IMG/VR virus record: IMGVR_UViG_3300023208_000003
Span: 124,001 to 188,000 of that record
DNA length: 64,000 bases
Strand: one strand, 5' to 3'
Source of the DNA: a virus
Below, piece by piece: positions 33,127 to 42,083 of the stretch (within the stretch, counting starts at the first letter, position 1; every line of letters starts with the position of its first letter). The position numbers and the translations under genes were made by a program. The notes under the pieces are model-generated. The model saw only the letters and a list, made by a program, of their open reading frames with translations. It searched no databases and had not been told where the DNA came from.

Positions 33127-34194
33127 ATGTTACCATTTTTGAATAAATTTAAAAAGACGATTGATAAACTAGAAACAGTTTATACGTCATTCGGACCGCC
33201 TGATTTTTGGTATAATACCGGAAATTACGCGATTAATAAAATTATGTCTGGTTCTTTTACCAAAGGCATTCCACAAGGTAGAATTACATGTTTAGCTGGT
33301 CCATCTGGTGCCGGTAAATCATTTTTACTTTGTAACATTTTACGAGATGCTCAGAAGCAAGGAGCATTTGTTTTAGTTCTTGATTCCGAAAATGCTCTTG
33401 ATGATAACTTTATGTCAGCTATCGGAATTGATACATCACCTGATAAGCTCATGTACGTTGGCGTAACGCTATTCTCTGATGTTGTTTCTGTAATTTCAGA
33501 TTTTATTCAGAGTTATGAAAAGGAATACGGCAAGGATAATCCTAACTCGCCTAAAGTTGTAATAGCACTTGATTCACTTGATATGCTTTTGACAGATTCT
33601 GAAGTTTCTCACTTTGAATCAGGCGTTCAAAAAGGCGATCAAGGACAGCGAGCCAAGCAGTCAAAGCACATGCTTAGAACTGCTGTTTCACGAATAAAGC
33701 GATTGCCGATGGCAATGATTGTTACACATCAAGTTTACGCAAACTCTGATTTGCTAAACGGTGAAGGTAATTGGATTATCAATAATGCAATTCGTTACTC
33801 TGTTTCTCAAATCCTGCTTATCACGAAGCTTAAATTAAGAGAGGCCGGCGAAGTTCTTGGTATTCGCATGAGAGTAGAATGTTTTAAATCACGCTTTGCA
33901 AAACTTGGTAGTCGAGTTGAAGTCGATGTTCCGTACACAAAGGGAATGAGTCCTTATTCTGGATTTCTTGATCTTATGGAAGCAGCTGGGATTGTAACTT
34001 CTGCAGGTGCCTGGAAAACATTAGTTATGCCTGATGAACAAATCAAGTTTCAATCAAAACAGCTAAATGAAGAGTTGGTCTCAAAAATGTTGAGTCACCC
34101 AAAAATAACCGGTGAAGAAATAGCCATAACAACACTCATAGACTCAATGTCAGAAGACCCTGAACAAGAACTACAAACGGAGGCAATCCAATGA
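33127..34194 (+). CDS. uvsX: RecA-like recombinase UvsX
   Basis: 355 residues from ATG 33127 (GGAG 6 nt upstream; a TTG at 33109 lies inside the hairpin). Walker A GPSGAGKS (58-65), Walker B VVIALDSLDML, the LVLDSENAL motif with the catalytic Glu, and an MIVTHQVYAN loop. It catalyses strand exchange in recombination-dependent replication and repair, loaded by UvsY on gp32-covered ssDNA. T4 UvsX is 391 residues; the C-terminus here is shorter. It ends ATGA-overlapping the next gene. Confidence 0.93.
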   Translation: MLPFLNKFKKTIDKLETVYTSFGPPDFWYNTGNYAINKIMSGSFTKGIPQGRITCLAGPSGAGKSFLLCNILRDAQKQGAFVLVLDSENALDDNFMSAIGIDTSPDKLMYVGVTLFSDVVSVISDFIQSYEKEYGKDNPNSPKVVIALDSLDMLLTDSEVSHFESGVQKGDQGQRAKQSKHMLRTAVSRIKRLPMAMIVTHQVYANSDLLNGEGNWIINNAIRYSVSQILLITKLKLREAGEVLGIRMRVECFKSRFAKLGSRVEVDVPYTKGMSPYSGFLDLMEAAGIVTSAGAWKTLVMPDEQIKFQSKQLNEELVSKMLSHPKITGEEIAITTLIDSMSEDPEQELQTEAIQ

Positions 34195-34397
34195 AACGAA
34201 AGGACCTTGATTTTTACAATGTTGAAGTTGTAATTGAAATTGTAAACGGCGGTTTTATTTTAAACTACCCAACTTTTGAAAATGCTGGAAATGCAGATGA
34301 ATTATCTAGCGTTGGACAACGTCGTGAAGTTTTTCACACCCGCGCCAAATTAAATAAAAAGTTAAAAGAAGTAGTCGATAATCTAACTGAAAAATAA
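34191..34397 (+). CDS. Small protein of unknown function
   Basis: 68 residues coupled to uvsX by ATGA. One beta-rich segment (VEVVIEIVNGGFILNYPTF) and a basic C-terminal helix (KLNKKLKEVVDNLTEK). No family recognised; probably a co-expressed accessory of the recombination block. Confidence 0.6.
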   Translation: MKRKDLDFYNVEVVIEIVNGGFILNYPTFENAGNADELSSVGQRREVFHTRAKLNKKLKEVVDNLTEK

Positions 34398-34407
34398 TTC
34401 TAACTTG

Positions 34408-34426
34408 GAAGCTCGTAAAGAGCTTC
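34408..34426 (+). terminator. Hairpin upstream of the 34446 gene
   Basis: Stem GAAGCTC / GAGCTTC with loop GTAAA followed by ATTTT. Like the uvsX hairpin it ends shortly before a GGAG site, so it may be a partial terminator or processing signal. Confidence 0.55.
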
Positions 34427-34445
34427 ATTTTACGTGGAGCTTTTT

Positions 34446-34712
34446 ATGAGCTTGCTTTTTGATACTAGTGCAATCGAAAAGTTACAAGAAACAGGAATTA
34501 AAAAATTCCGAATAGAAATTAATAATAACGATGAATTTAGTATTGTTCAAATTGATGAAGTTGAATTGCCGGATATTGCTGACGCTATTGTAGAAATTCA
34601 AGACATTTTAGTGTATATTGATTTTATAAGCTACACCATTCTCGTAGAAAGCGTTGTTAAATTCGATACTACGTTAGATACTTTTATTGTTGATTCTCAA
34701 TATGTTTCATGA
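34446..34712 (+). CDS. Small acidic protein of unknown function
   Basis: 88 residues from ATG 34446 with GGAG upstream (a GTG at 34434 is less likely). Acidic, beta-rich and hydrophobic in part (VEIQDILVYIDFISYTILVESVV). It overlaps uvsY by 11 nt. No family recognised. Confidence 0.6.
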   Translation: MSLLFDTSAIEKLQETGIKKFRIEINNNDEFSIVQIDEVELPDIADAIVEIQDILVYIDFISYTILVESVVKFDTTLDTFIVDSQYVS

Positions 34713-35154
34713 TATCATAAAAAATAATGAATTACTAGTTCATAAAATACTTGATTATTCAGATAAAATTGATGAGGCGGCGCCTATCTTTGATATTGAG
34801 GGTAAGCGAATTGAAACGCTACACCGTGAGTTACCTAGTAACTTAGTTCGTTATCGTCAAATAGCTGATGAGTTAAAAACTCTAGAACAATTTCTCCTTA
34901 TTAAAAAGGAAAAAGCTGAGTCTGACGCGTATCGTAAGTTTAAAGAAGGTTCAAACAGAGCCCTTCAACCATCAGATATCAAGGCCTATGTACCTGGCGA
35001 TAAGGATGTTATAAGTTGGGCTGAACTTGGACTAGAGGTTACTCTTCTTAGAAGAAAAGCTGAATCAATTGTTGCCGCTCTAGAAACTTGGAGTTGGCGA
35101 ATTAGCGACATAACAAAATTAAGAATTGCAGAATTGCAAGACGTTATCCTGTGA
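34702..35154 (+). CDS. uvsY: Recombination mediator UvsY-like protein
   Basis: 150 residues from ATG 34702. Helical, with EKAESDAYRKFKEGSNRALQPSDIKAYVPGDKDVISWAELGLEVTLLRRKAESIVAALETWSWRISDITKLR, which aligns in pattern with T4 UvsY (ARLDYYSGRGD...SADKDVL...KSRGFAIKHIQDMR). UvsY helps UvsX displace gp32. Position between uvsX and uvsW supports the call. Confidence 0.8.
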   Translation: MFHDIIKNNELLVHKILDYSDKIDEAAPIFDIEGKRIETLHRELPSNLVRYRQIADELKTLEQFLLIKKEKAESDAYRKFKEGSNRALQPSDIKAYVPGDKDVISWAELGLEVTLLRRKAESIVAALETWSWRISDITKLRIAELQDVIL

Positions 35155-36554
35155 TAAAGTGTTACATTACAGTTAAAGATGAAGTTTGGTGTATTATCTC
35201 TGGGTTAAAACCGTCACACGCTGAGGTCCTCTGGGATAAGTTGGGGCCTCACAAAGATGGTTACTTTTGGAGCCCACAATATAAGCTTGGACGCTGGGAT
35301 GGTAGAATCAGATTTTTTAACAAACAAACTGGTAAAACTTACTATCGACTATTAACTACCATTGTTCCAATGTTGGCAGCTTGGGACTATGATATTGAGT
35401 TAAGAGATGAACGAAAACCAATTGAAAATATTCCAGCTTTAGTTTGTGAAAACTTCTTTGCAAATGAAAAGATAAAACTTAGACCTTATCAAGTAGAAGC
35501 TGTTAATCTTGCCATTGATGCAACCTCAGGATTTATTATTGCTGGAACTGGAGCTGGTAAATCACTTATTTGCGCTGCGCTTTGTGACACTTATGGTCGC
35601 TCAGGGTACAGAACAATAACAGTAGTTCCATCAGCTGATTTAGTACGACAAACAGCTGATTGGTATGAAATCTGCGGGCTAGATGTTGGCATTTATTGTG
35701 GTGATAAAAAAGAAATTGATCACCAGCATGTAGTGGGCACGTGGCAAGCACTTCAAAACAACCCTCATTTGTTAAGTTTTTTTCAATGTTTTGTTTGGGA
35801 CGAAGTACACGGCGCCGCCGCTAATGTAGCTCAAAAGTTAATGAATGAAAATGGAGTTCATATTCCATTTAGATATGGAGTAACTGGAACATTTCCAAAA
35901 CCTGAAGTTGATAAGCTTTCACTTTATTCTTCAATTGGAGATATTTTAACTGAAATACCAGCTAGTTGGTTAATTGAAAATGGTTATCTAGCTGAAGTTG
36001 AAATTGAGCCTGTTGAGTTAAAAGAAAACGTGGATGAGGAGTTCATTGATTACGCTTCAGAGCGAGCTTACTTAGCTAAGTCTCCAAGTAGAATAGATTT
36101 TATTGCGGATTTAATCATTGCAAAAGCTGAAACTTATGGAAACACCCTTGTGTTAGTTAGCTCAATTCAATTCGGCAAGAAACTGCAAAAGTTAATTGAC
36201 GGAAGTGTTTTCCTCTACGGCGCTTCTGAAAAAGAAGAACGAAAAGAAAATTATGATCTTTTTGAAACTGAAAATAACTTAATTGTAATTGCCACGTTTG
36301 GTATTGCGTCAACTGGCATTTCAATCAATAGGGTGTTTTGCGAAGTTATGATTGATGGCGGAAAATCATTCATTAAAGCAATACAATCAGTTGGTCGTGG
36401 AACACGACTTGCGCATGACAAGAAAAAAGTTCATGTAGTAGATTTACATAGCTCTCTTAAGTGGTCAAAAAAGCACTTTAGAGAACGTAAGAAATATTTT
36501 AAAGCAGCACAATACACACTTCTTCCTTTAGTTAATTATAAAATAAGAAACTGA
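35151..36554 (+). CDS. uvsW: Recombination helicase UvsW
   Basis: 467 residues, SF2 helicase. A small N-terminal domain (residues 1-95: GYFWSPQYKLGRWDGRIRFF) is followed by RPYQVEAV (Q-motif region), Walker A GTGAGKS (132-138), DEVH (217-220), VTGTF (motif III), ATFGIASTGI (motif V) and QSVGRGTR (motif VI). It branch-migrates and unwinds recombination intermediates and R-loops. T4 UvsW is 503 residues. Coupled to uvsY by ATGA. Confidence 0.93.
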   Translation: MIKCYITVKDEVWCIISGLKPSHAEVLWDKLGPHKDGYFWSPQYKLGRWDGRIRFFNKQTGKTYYRLLTTIVPMLAAWDYDIELRDERKPIENIPALVCENFFANEKIKLRPYQVEAVNLAIDATSGFIIAGTGAGKSLICAALCDTYGRSGYRTITVVPSADLVRQTADWYEICGLDVGIYCGDKKEIDHQHVVGTWQALQNNPHLLSFFQCFVWDEVHGAAANVAQKLMNENGVHIPFRYGVTGTFPKPEVDKLSLYSSIGDILTEIPASWLIENGYLAEVEIEPVELKENVDEEFIDYASERAYLAKSPSRIDFIADLIIAKAETYGNTLVLVSSIQFGKKLQKLIDGSVFLYGASEKEERKENYDLFETENNLIVIATFGIASTGISINRVFCEVMIDGGKSFIKAIQSVGRGTRLAHDKKKVHVVDLHSSLKWSKKHFRERKKYFKAAQYTLLPLVNYKIRN

Positions 36555-36555
36555 C

Positions 36556-37092
36556 ATGTTATGTTTTCCTGAAATAAATAAACCTTATATTATTGAATCT
36601 ACAGATTCACCAATTGCTGTAAAATACTTTTGGGCATTTAGCGCAACTTTAGCTGATTTTATTCTCAAACCGTTTACATACTTTGAAGATACAATTGGCA
36701 ACGCAGTTTCTGTTGAAATCAATAATTTTAATTTCATGATGCCTAGTTCTTGGCATATTTTAATTATTGATCCTGAAACTAGCATGGTTGATACTGTTCC
36801 AATTGCAAGTTGTGCTCATCAACCATCGTACGCTGTATTAATGACACCTTCACCGCATGATCAAAAGCAAAGAACAGCAAAAATTAACATTATAGATTTT
36901 CATGAAAATGAAAATATTAGCTTAGTTCATCCAATGGTTCAAAAACAGCATGCGCTCTGTCACCCAGCAGGTTTAGCAAATGCTCACTTTGATAATGTAA
37001 ATAATGAAGTTCACGTCGGCGTTTCAATTGGTCCACATGATTTACATAAGTATTTGAATGGATTAACAATAGGTAATATTCTTAGCTACTAA
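36556..37092 (+). CDS. Conserved-looking phage protein of unknown function
   Basis: 178 residues, one base after the uvsW stop. Visible blocks: SPIAVKYFWAFSATLADFILKPFTYFED, NFNFMMPSSWHILIIDPETSMVDTVPIASCAHQ and HALCHPAGLANAHF. Cys and His residues (SCAHQ, HALCHP) could bind a metal. No transmembrane segment or signal peptide. Function not recognised. Confidence 0.6.
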   Translation: MLCFPEINKPYIIESTDSPIAVKYFWAFSATLADFILKPFTYFEDTIGNAVSVEINNFNFMMPSSWHILIIDPETSMVDTVPIASCAHQPSYAVLMTPSPHDQKQRTAKINIIDFHENENISLVHPMVQKQHALCHPAGLANAHFDNVNNEVHVGVSIGPHDLHKYLNGLTIGNILSY

Positions 37093-37118
37093 GCTTTAAA
37101 AATGCTGCTTTGAAGCTG

Positions 37119-37126
37119 TATAAATA
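37119..37126 (+). promoter_or_regulatory. Late promoter (perfect TATAAATA) of the endolysin gene
   Basis: With T4-like spacing, transcription would start near 37131-37133, inside the 5' arm of the hairpin at 37128-37162. Confidence 0.7.
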
Positions 37127-37127
37127 G

Positions 37128-37162
37128 CCCTATCATTCCTCAAATAATACATCATGATAGGG
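37128..37162 (+). promoter_or_regulatory. Hairpin sequestering the endolysin ribosome-binding site
   Basis: CCCTATCAT (37128-37136) pairs with ATGATAGGG (37154-37162); the last G residues belong to the GGGAG ribosome-binding site 7 nt before ATG 37170. Readthrough RNA would form the full 9-bp stem and hide the site, while late RNA begins within the 5' arm. This is the logic known for T4 lysozyme gene e. Confidence 0.65.
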
Positions 37163-37169
37163 AGCATTT

Positions 37170-37751
37170 ATGCCTTCAGAACACGACTTTTCTCCAGCCT
37201 TTGTTAAAGCTTTTAATTTTTCAATGAAATATGAAGTTGGGCCACGTTTTAACCCAACAGATCCAGATGTAATTATAGGTGCCTGTGGAACTAAAGAGCA
37301 ACAACGAAAAACCGGATATGTTAATGACGCGGCTGACCGGGGCGGCGAAACAAAGTTTGGCATCGCAAAAAACTCACACCCGTCTCTTAATATAAAAACG
37401 TTAACTTTGGAACAGGCAATGGGTGTTTATGAAAGAGGATATTGGCAAGCTGGTCACGCTGATGATTTGCCTGCTAATTTAGGTATTGTTCATTTTGACG
37501 CGTGCGTCAACCATGGTAACGGCCGAGGCATTAAGATGCTTCAAGAAGCAATAGGCTGTAAAGCAGACGGTCTTTTTGGAAAAGGTACGTTAGCGGCTGC
37601 TCAATCGATTGATGAAAATAAAGCCATAAAAAATTACTTAGATATACGTTCTCGTTTTTTTAAAAATTTAGCTTTACGAAATCCTTCACAAAATAGATTC
37701 TTGAATGGTTGGTTATCTCGAGTTGAAAGCATACGTTCGCTGCTTTCATGA
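37170..37751 (+). CDS. Endolysin, GH108-type muramidase with peptidoglycan-binding C-domain
   Basis: 193 residues, no signal peptide. The N-terminal catalytic domain has FSMKYEVGPRFN with candidate catalytic Glu22, NDAADRGGETKFGIAKNSHP and GYWQAGHADDLP, as in GH108 lysozymes (usual motif E-G-G, here E-V-G). The C-terminal half (VHFDACVNHGNGRGIKMLQEAIG, DGLFGKGTLAAAQ, RSRFFKNLA...FLNGWLSRV) matches PG_binding_3. It cuts the glycan backbone for lysis. The lack of a signal implies holin-dependent release; a holin candidate lies at 43038. Confidence 0.88.
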   Translation: MPSEHDFSPAFVKAFNFSMKYEVGPRFNPTDPDVIIGACGTKEQQRKTGYVNDAADRGGETKFGIAKNSHPSLNIKTLTLEQAMGVYERGYWQAGHADDLPANLGIVHFDACVNHGNGRGIKMLQEAIGCKADGLFGKGTLAAAQSIDENKAIKNYLDIRSRFFKNLALRNPSQNRFLNGWLSRVESIRSLLS

Positions 37752-37756
37752 GTTGA

Positions 37757-37784
37757 TTACAATTTCTGATATCTTTGATATAAT
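37757..37784 (+). promoter_or_regulatory. Promoter before nrdA
   Basis: TTACAA (37757-37762), 16-nt spacer, TATAAT (37779-37784) with TGA in front, an extended -10. It lies 41 nt before the nrdA ATG, which has AAGGA upstream. Confidence 0.55.
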
Positions 37785-37824
37785 AATGTAGTTAACCTAG
37801 GCTTTACTTAGTAAGGACATAATA

Positions 37825-40143
37825 ATGACAAATGAAATCTTTATAATAAAAAGAAATGGAAATCGTGAAGCTCTCAATTTAGAAAAAATGCACTTTGTCG
37901 TCGAGCAGAGCTGCGAAGGTCTAAATGGAGTTTCTGCTTCTCAAATTGAGATGACTTCAAACTTACAGTTTAAAAATGGGATGACAACTGATGAAATTCA
38001 AAATATTTTAATAAAATCTGCGTCAGATTTAATTTCATTAGAAACGCCGAATTATCAGTACGCCGCCGCTCGTCTTCTTCTTTGGTCACTTCGTAAGCAA
38101 GTATTTGGTCGCTTTGAGTACTTTTCATTGACAGAATTGCTAGAGCGAAATATTTCAGTAGGAGTTTATGATGCTGAGATTTTGAAAAAATACACTCCAA
38201 CTGAGTTAAAAAAATTAAACACCTTCATTAAGCATGAGCGTGATCTTGATTTTACCTATGCTGGATTGCAACAACTTGTTGATAAGTACCTTGTACAAGA
38301 CCGTGGAACTAAACAAATTTTTGAAACTCCACAATTTATGTTCTTGCTCGTTGCCGCTACTTTATTTGCTGAATACCCTGCCGAAACTCGTTTAAAATAC
38401 GTAAAAGACTATTATGACGCACTTTCAACTTTCAAGATTAATTTACCAACTCCTGTCTTGGCTGGGGTTCGTACGCCCATACGTCAGTTTGCTTCTTGTG
38501 TACTTATTGATGTCGGAGATTCTCTCGACTCCATTTTCAGTTCCAACACTGCTGTTGGAAAGTATATTGCTAGGCGCGCTGGTCTTGGTATAAATTTTGG
38601 CCGCATTAGAGGCATAAACTCAAAGATTAGAGATGGTGAAGTTTTACATACTGGTGTAATTCCATTTTTAAAGGTATTTGAATCTACAGTTCGTTCTTGT
38701 TCTCAAAACGGAATTCGCGGCGGCAACGGCACAATCAACTTCCCAATCTGGCATCAGGAAATTGAGGACATTATCGTTTTGAAGAACAATAAGGGAACTG
38801 AAGATTCTCGTGTTAGAAAGCTCGACTACTGCATTTCTCTTAGCAAGCTATTCTACGAACGATTTATTTCCGACGGTGAAATCAGTCTGTTCTCACCTCA
38901 TGAGGTTCCTGGACTTTATGAAGCTTTTGGAACTTCGGCTTTTGATGAGCTCTATTGTAAATATGAAAAGGATAAAAGTAAAGTAAAAAAGAAAATAAAG
39001 GCTCGTCAGCTTTTTATTGATATTCTAAAGGAGCGAATTGAAACCGGTAGAATCTATTTAATGAACATTGATCATTTTAACGATCATAGTTCATTTCTTG
39101 ATAAAATTTATATGACTAATCTCTGCACAGAAATTAGTCTTCCTACCGCACCAATAAAATCCATGGATGATGAAGAAGGCGAAATTGCGCTTTGTATTCT
39201 TTCATCTTTAAATGTTGGACTTATTAAGTCTAATGAGCTTGAATATGTTTGCGAACTTGCAGTTCGCGCGCTTGACGCTCTAATTGATTATCAGGATTAT
39301 CCTGTTAAGGCTGCAGAAATCACAAAACTACGTCGTTCTCTTGGAATTGGTTTTACAGGTTTAGCTCATTATCTTGCAAAATGTAAGCGTGGTTACGAGG
39401 AAAAAGAAGCTGCAATTTTAGTTCACCGTTTAGCTGAAGCGACCCAGTATTATTTACTAAAAGCATCAAATAAGCTTGCTCAAGAAATTGGTCCTTGCGC
39501 ATACTTTAATCGTACAAAATATTCTCGTGGAATTTTACCAGTTGATACTTATAAAAAAGATATCGATGCCTTAATTGGTGATGGTTACCTTGAGTTGAAT
39601 TGGGAAGAACTTCGCGATAATATTAAAAAATATGGATTAAGAAATTCGACTTTAACAGCGCAAGCGCCAGTTGAAAGTTCAAGTCTTGTTACAAATTCAA
39701 CTAATGGTATTGAACCGCCACGCGCCCTACTTTCAGTTAAAAAATCAAAGAAAGGAGTTATTAAGCAAATTGTTCCACAATTTGAAAAGTTGAAAAATCA
39801 GTATACTTTACTTTGGGAAATGAAATCAAACTCTGGTTACATTAACATTGTTGGTGCGATGCAGAAGTTTTTTGATCAAGCAATTTCTGCAAACTGGTCA
39901 TACAATCCAATGAACTATGAAAATCACGAGCTTCCTTTACAAGTAGTTATTTCAGATTGGTTTCATTCATACAAGGCAGGGTTAAAAACAAACTACTATT
40001 TGAATATGTATGATATGAAAACAGATGATAGTATTGAAGACCAACATTTAAAAAATGTAAAATCTAATGCGGAACAAAATACTGAGCATCAACAAGAGTA
40101 CTTAACCGCTGAAGAAGAACATTGTGAATCTTGCACAATTTAA
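37825..40143 (+). CDS. nrdA: Ribonucleotide reductase, class Ia large subunit
   Basis: 772 residues. An N-terminal ATP-cone (IKRNGNREALNLEKMHFVVEQ) is followed by the NrdA barrel: RQFASCVLIDVGDSLDSI, ARRAGLGINFGRIRG, NGIRGGNGTINFPIWHQEI, LCTEISLP, RRSLGIGFTGLAHYLA and TLTAQAPVESSSLVTNSTNGIEPPR. It has a redox C-tail CESCTI that is reduced by the glutaredoxin encoded at 42735. It makes dNDPs for phage DNA synthesis. Length is normal (T4 NrdA 754). No intein or intron interrupts it. Confidence 0.96.
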   Translation: MTNEIFIIKRNGNREALNLEKMHFVVEQSCEGLNGVSASQIEMTSNLQFKNGMTTDEIQNILIKSASDLISLETPNYQYAAARLLLWSLRKQVFGRFEYFSLTELLERNISVGVYDAEILKKYTPTELKKLNTFIKHERDLDFTYAGLQQLVDKYLVQDRGTKQIFETPQFMFLLVAATLFAEYPAETRLKYVKDYYDALSTFKINLPTPVLAGVRTPIRQFASCVLIDVGDSLDSIFSSNTAVGKYIARRAGLGINFGRIRGINSKIRDGEVLHTGVIPFLKVFESTVRSCSQNGIRGGNGTINFPIWHQEIEDIIVLKNNKGTEDSRVRKLDYCISLSKLFYERFISDGEISLFSPHEVPGLYEAFGTSAFDELYCKYEKDKSKVKKKIKARQLFIDILKERIETGRIYLMNIDHFNDHSSFLDKIYMTNLCTEISLPTAPIKSMDDEEGEIALCILSSLNVGLIKSNELEYVCELAVRALDALIDYQDYPVKAAEITKLRRSLGIGFTGLAHYLAKCKRGYEEKEAAILVHRLAEATQYYLLKASNKLAQEIGPCAYFNRTKYSRGILPVDTYKKDIDALIGDGYLELNWEELRDNIKKYGLRNSTLTAQAPVESSSLVTNSTNGIEPPRALLSVKKSKKGVIKQIVPQFEKLKNQYTLLWEMKSNSGYINIVGAMQKFFDQAISANWSYNPMNYENHELPLQVVISDWFHSYKAGLKTNYYLNMYDMKTDDSIEDQHLKNVKSNAEQNTEHQQEYLTAEEEHCESCTI

Positions 40144-40152
40144 GGAATAAAA

Positions 40153-41253
40153 ATGAGAACTGTTTATAATAAAGAAGTCGTAGATTTTACAAAACAACCG
40201 TTATTTTTTGGTGAAGATTTAAATATTCAGCGATATGATGTATTTAAGTATCCTGTACTTGATAAGCTTAATGAAAAAATGCAAGGTCTTTACTGGCGCC
40301 CAGTAGAGATTTCTCTTCAAAAGGACCGATCTGATTATCACGCTTTTCGTCCAGAGCAAAAGTTTATTTTCACCAAGAACTTAAGCTACCAAATTTTGCT
40401 TGATTCTGTACAAGGACGTGGACCAGAAACTATTCTTCAAACCTATTGTTCAAATCCTGAACTTGAAGGTTGTATTATTACCTGGGGATTTTTTGAAGCA
40501 ATTCATTCAAGAGCTTACACTCACATTATTAAAAATGTATATCCTGATCCAGCGGTTATATTTGATGATGTTTTAAAGGATGAATATATTCAAAAGCGCG
40601 CGCAATCAGTAACAAAATACTATGACGAGTTTCTTCATGATTCAAAAAATTATGATGAACACAGAGATGAATTTAATAGACTTAAGGCTAAGCGTTCACT
40701 AGTAAAATTAATTTACAACATTAATGCGCTAGAAGGCCTTCGTTTTTATGGCTCATTTGCAGTAACGTTCGCATTCGGCGAGCTAAAATTAGTTGAAGGT
40801 TCAGCTAAAAATATTTCATTGATTGCAAGAGATGAGATTCAGCATCTTGCCTTAACTCAACATCTTATCAAATTTTGGCAAAAAGGAGATGATTCAGAAA
40901 TCTTAGAAATTTTAAATGAATCTAATTTTGCTGAAGAAATGCGGCAAATGTATGCTGATATTTTGATGGAAGAAAAAGAGTGGAATGCTTATATGTTTAG
41001 TGAAGGCTCAATTATTGGGTGTAATGAGCGGCTTCATAATGATTATCTTGACTACATTTCAGGTCATCGTTTAAAAGCTATTGGATTAGAGCCAATTGAA
41101 AAGCAAACCCAGAATCCTTATCCTTGGACAAATCACTGGTTAAGCTCATCAGGGCTTCAAGAAGCGCCGATGGAAACGGAGAAACAATCGTATCTTATTG
41201 GAGCAATCAAGGCTGATATTGATTATGATAATTTTTCAAACTTTTCATTATAG
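40153..41253 (+). CDS. nrdB: Ribonucleotide reductase, class Ia small subunit
   Basis: 366 residues. Di-iron ligands: EGCIITWGFFEAIHSRAYTHI with Glu and His, an upstream Asp/Glu in SLQKDRSDYHAF, and the helix LIARDEIQHLALTQHLI (E-x-x-H). The helix Leu-Ile-Tyr-Asn-Ile-Asn-Ala-Leu-Glu gives the remaining Glu. YWRPVEISLQKD is typical of T4-like NrdB. Radical Tyr is expected in the IHSRAYTHI region or nearby. It follows nrdA by 9 nt; a GIY-YIG gene sits just after it. Confidence 0.95.
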   Translation: MRTVYNKEVVDFTKQPLFFGEDLNIQRYDVFKYPVLDKLNEKMQGLYWRPVEISLQKDRSDYHAFRPEQKFIFTKNLSYQILLDSVQGRGPETILQTYCSNPELEGCIITWGFFEAIHSRAYTHIIKNVYPDPAVIFDDVLKDEYIQKRAQSVTKYYDEFLHDSKNYDEHRDEFNRLKAKRSLVKLIYNINALEGLRFYGSFAVTFAFGELKLVEGSAKNISLIARDEIQHLALTQHLIKFWQKGDDSEILEILNESNFAEEMRQMYADILMEEKEWNAYMFSEGSIIGCNERLHNDYLDYISGHRLKAIGLEPIEKQTQNPYPWTNHWLSSSGLQEAPMETEKQSYLIGAIKADIDYDNFSNFSL

Positions 41254-41270
41254 AAACTGATTTAGAAAAC

Positions 41271-41278
41271 TATAAATA
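41271..41278 (+). promoter_or_regulatory. Late-type box TATAAATA before the GIY-YIG gene
   Basis: Perfect box 18 nt after the nrdB stop. It implies transcription from about 41284, downstream of the first possible ATG (41283), favouring ATG 41310 for the endonuclease. Confidence 0.5.
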
Positions 41279-41309
41279 CAGTATGTTTAATTTTTGCATG
41301 CTCTATTTT

Positions 41310-42083
41310 ATGGAACCTTTATTTGTATATTTTGTTTATGGGTTAATTGATAAAAGAACCGATTTACCCTTTTATATTGGCAAAGGAAAACACGATAGAC
41401 CATTTCAACATTTTGCACCACAATCGATAAAGCGTGATAAAAAAAGAAATTCTCGAAAATTAAATAAAATTTTAAAATTACAATCATTAGGTTTTGAAAT
41501 TCCAATTGTTTATTACGCATATTTTATTAATGAGCAAGACGCTTATGATTATGAGACTCAACTAATAATTCAATATGGAAGAAAAGGTATAGATGAGAAT
41601 GGTATTCTTACAAATTTTTGTTTAGGAGCAAAACCTCCTTCTTTTAAAGGAAAAACGTTAGCTGAAATTATTGGACCTGGGTGGGAAGAAAAAGTAGAAG
41701 CTCGTCGTCAAAAGCAATTAGCTCGTGGTGGATATGGGCCTAAAAAACATAGCGAAGAAACTAAAAGAAAAATAAGTGAAAAAATGTCTGGCACGAATAA
41801 TCCAATGTATGGAAGAGAAAAATCAGAAAACTTTATAAAAATAATGAAAGAAAAGATGTCAATAAAAAGTGCTGGTGCTAACAATCCTATGGCAAAAACA
41901 TATGAAATTATTACTCCAAATAATGAACATTTTTTTATAACAGGTAACCTTAAAAACTTTTGTAATGATAATAATTTATTTTATGGAACTATGAAAGGGA
42001 TGATTGATAAAAATAGGACTGCTAGATTTGGTAATTGTAAAGGTTGGTATATTAATGAAGTGTCGTCCAGCAAAAAAAGATGA
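41310..42083 (+). CDS. GIY-YIG homing endonuclease with NUMOD3 motifs
   Basis: 257 residues from ATG 41310 (alternatives 41283, 41298). N-terminal GIY-YIG domain: FVYFVYGLIDKRTDLPFYIGKGKHDRPFQHF, with GIY degenerated to VYG and YIG intact, the Arg at R30, and catalytic Glu probably in DYETQLIIQYGRKG. The middle has SEETKRKISEKMSGTNNPMYGREKS (NUMOD3), and the C-terminus has a NUMOD1-like AKTYEIITPNNEHFFITGNLKNFCND. Inserted between nrdB and glutaredoxin, a known hotspot type for T4-like mobile genes. No good ribosome-binding site. Confidence 0.85.
   Translation: MEPLFVYFVYGLIDKRTDLPFYIGKGKHDRPFQHFAPQSIKRDKKRNSRKLNKILKLQSLGFEIPIVYYAYFINEQDAYDYETQLIIQYGRKGIDENGILTNFCLGAKPPSFKGKTLAEIIGPGWEEKVEARRQKQLARGGYGPKKHSEETKRKISEKMSGTNNPMYGREKSENFIKIMKEKMSIKSAGANNPMAKTYEIITPNNEHFFITGNLKNFCNDNNLFYGTMKGMIDKNRTARFGNCKGWYINEVSSSKKR

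Noticed and set aside
37825-40143. Intein or intron in nrdA
   Set aside because: NrdA is often invaded, but the frame is continuous, of normal length, and all conserved blocks are contiguous.
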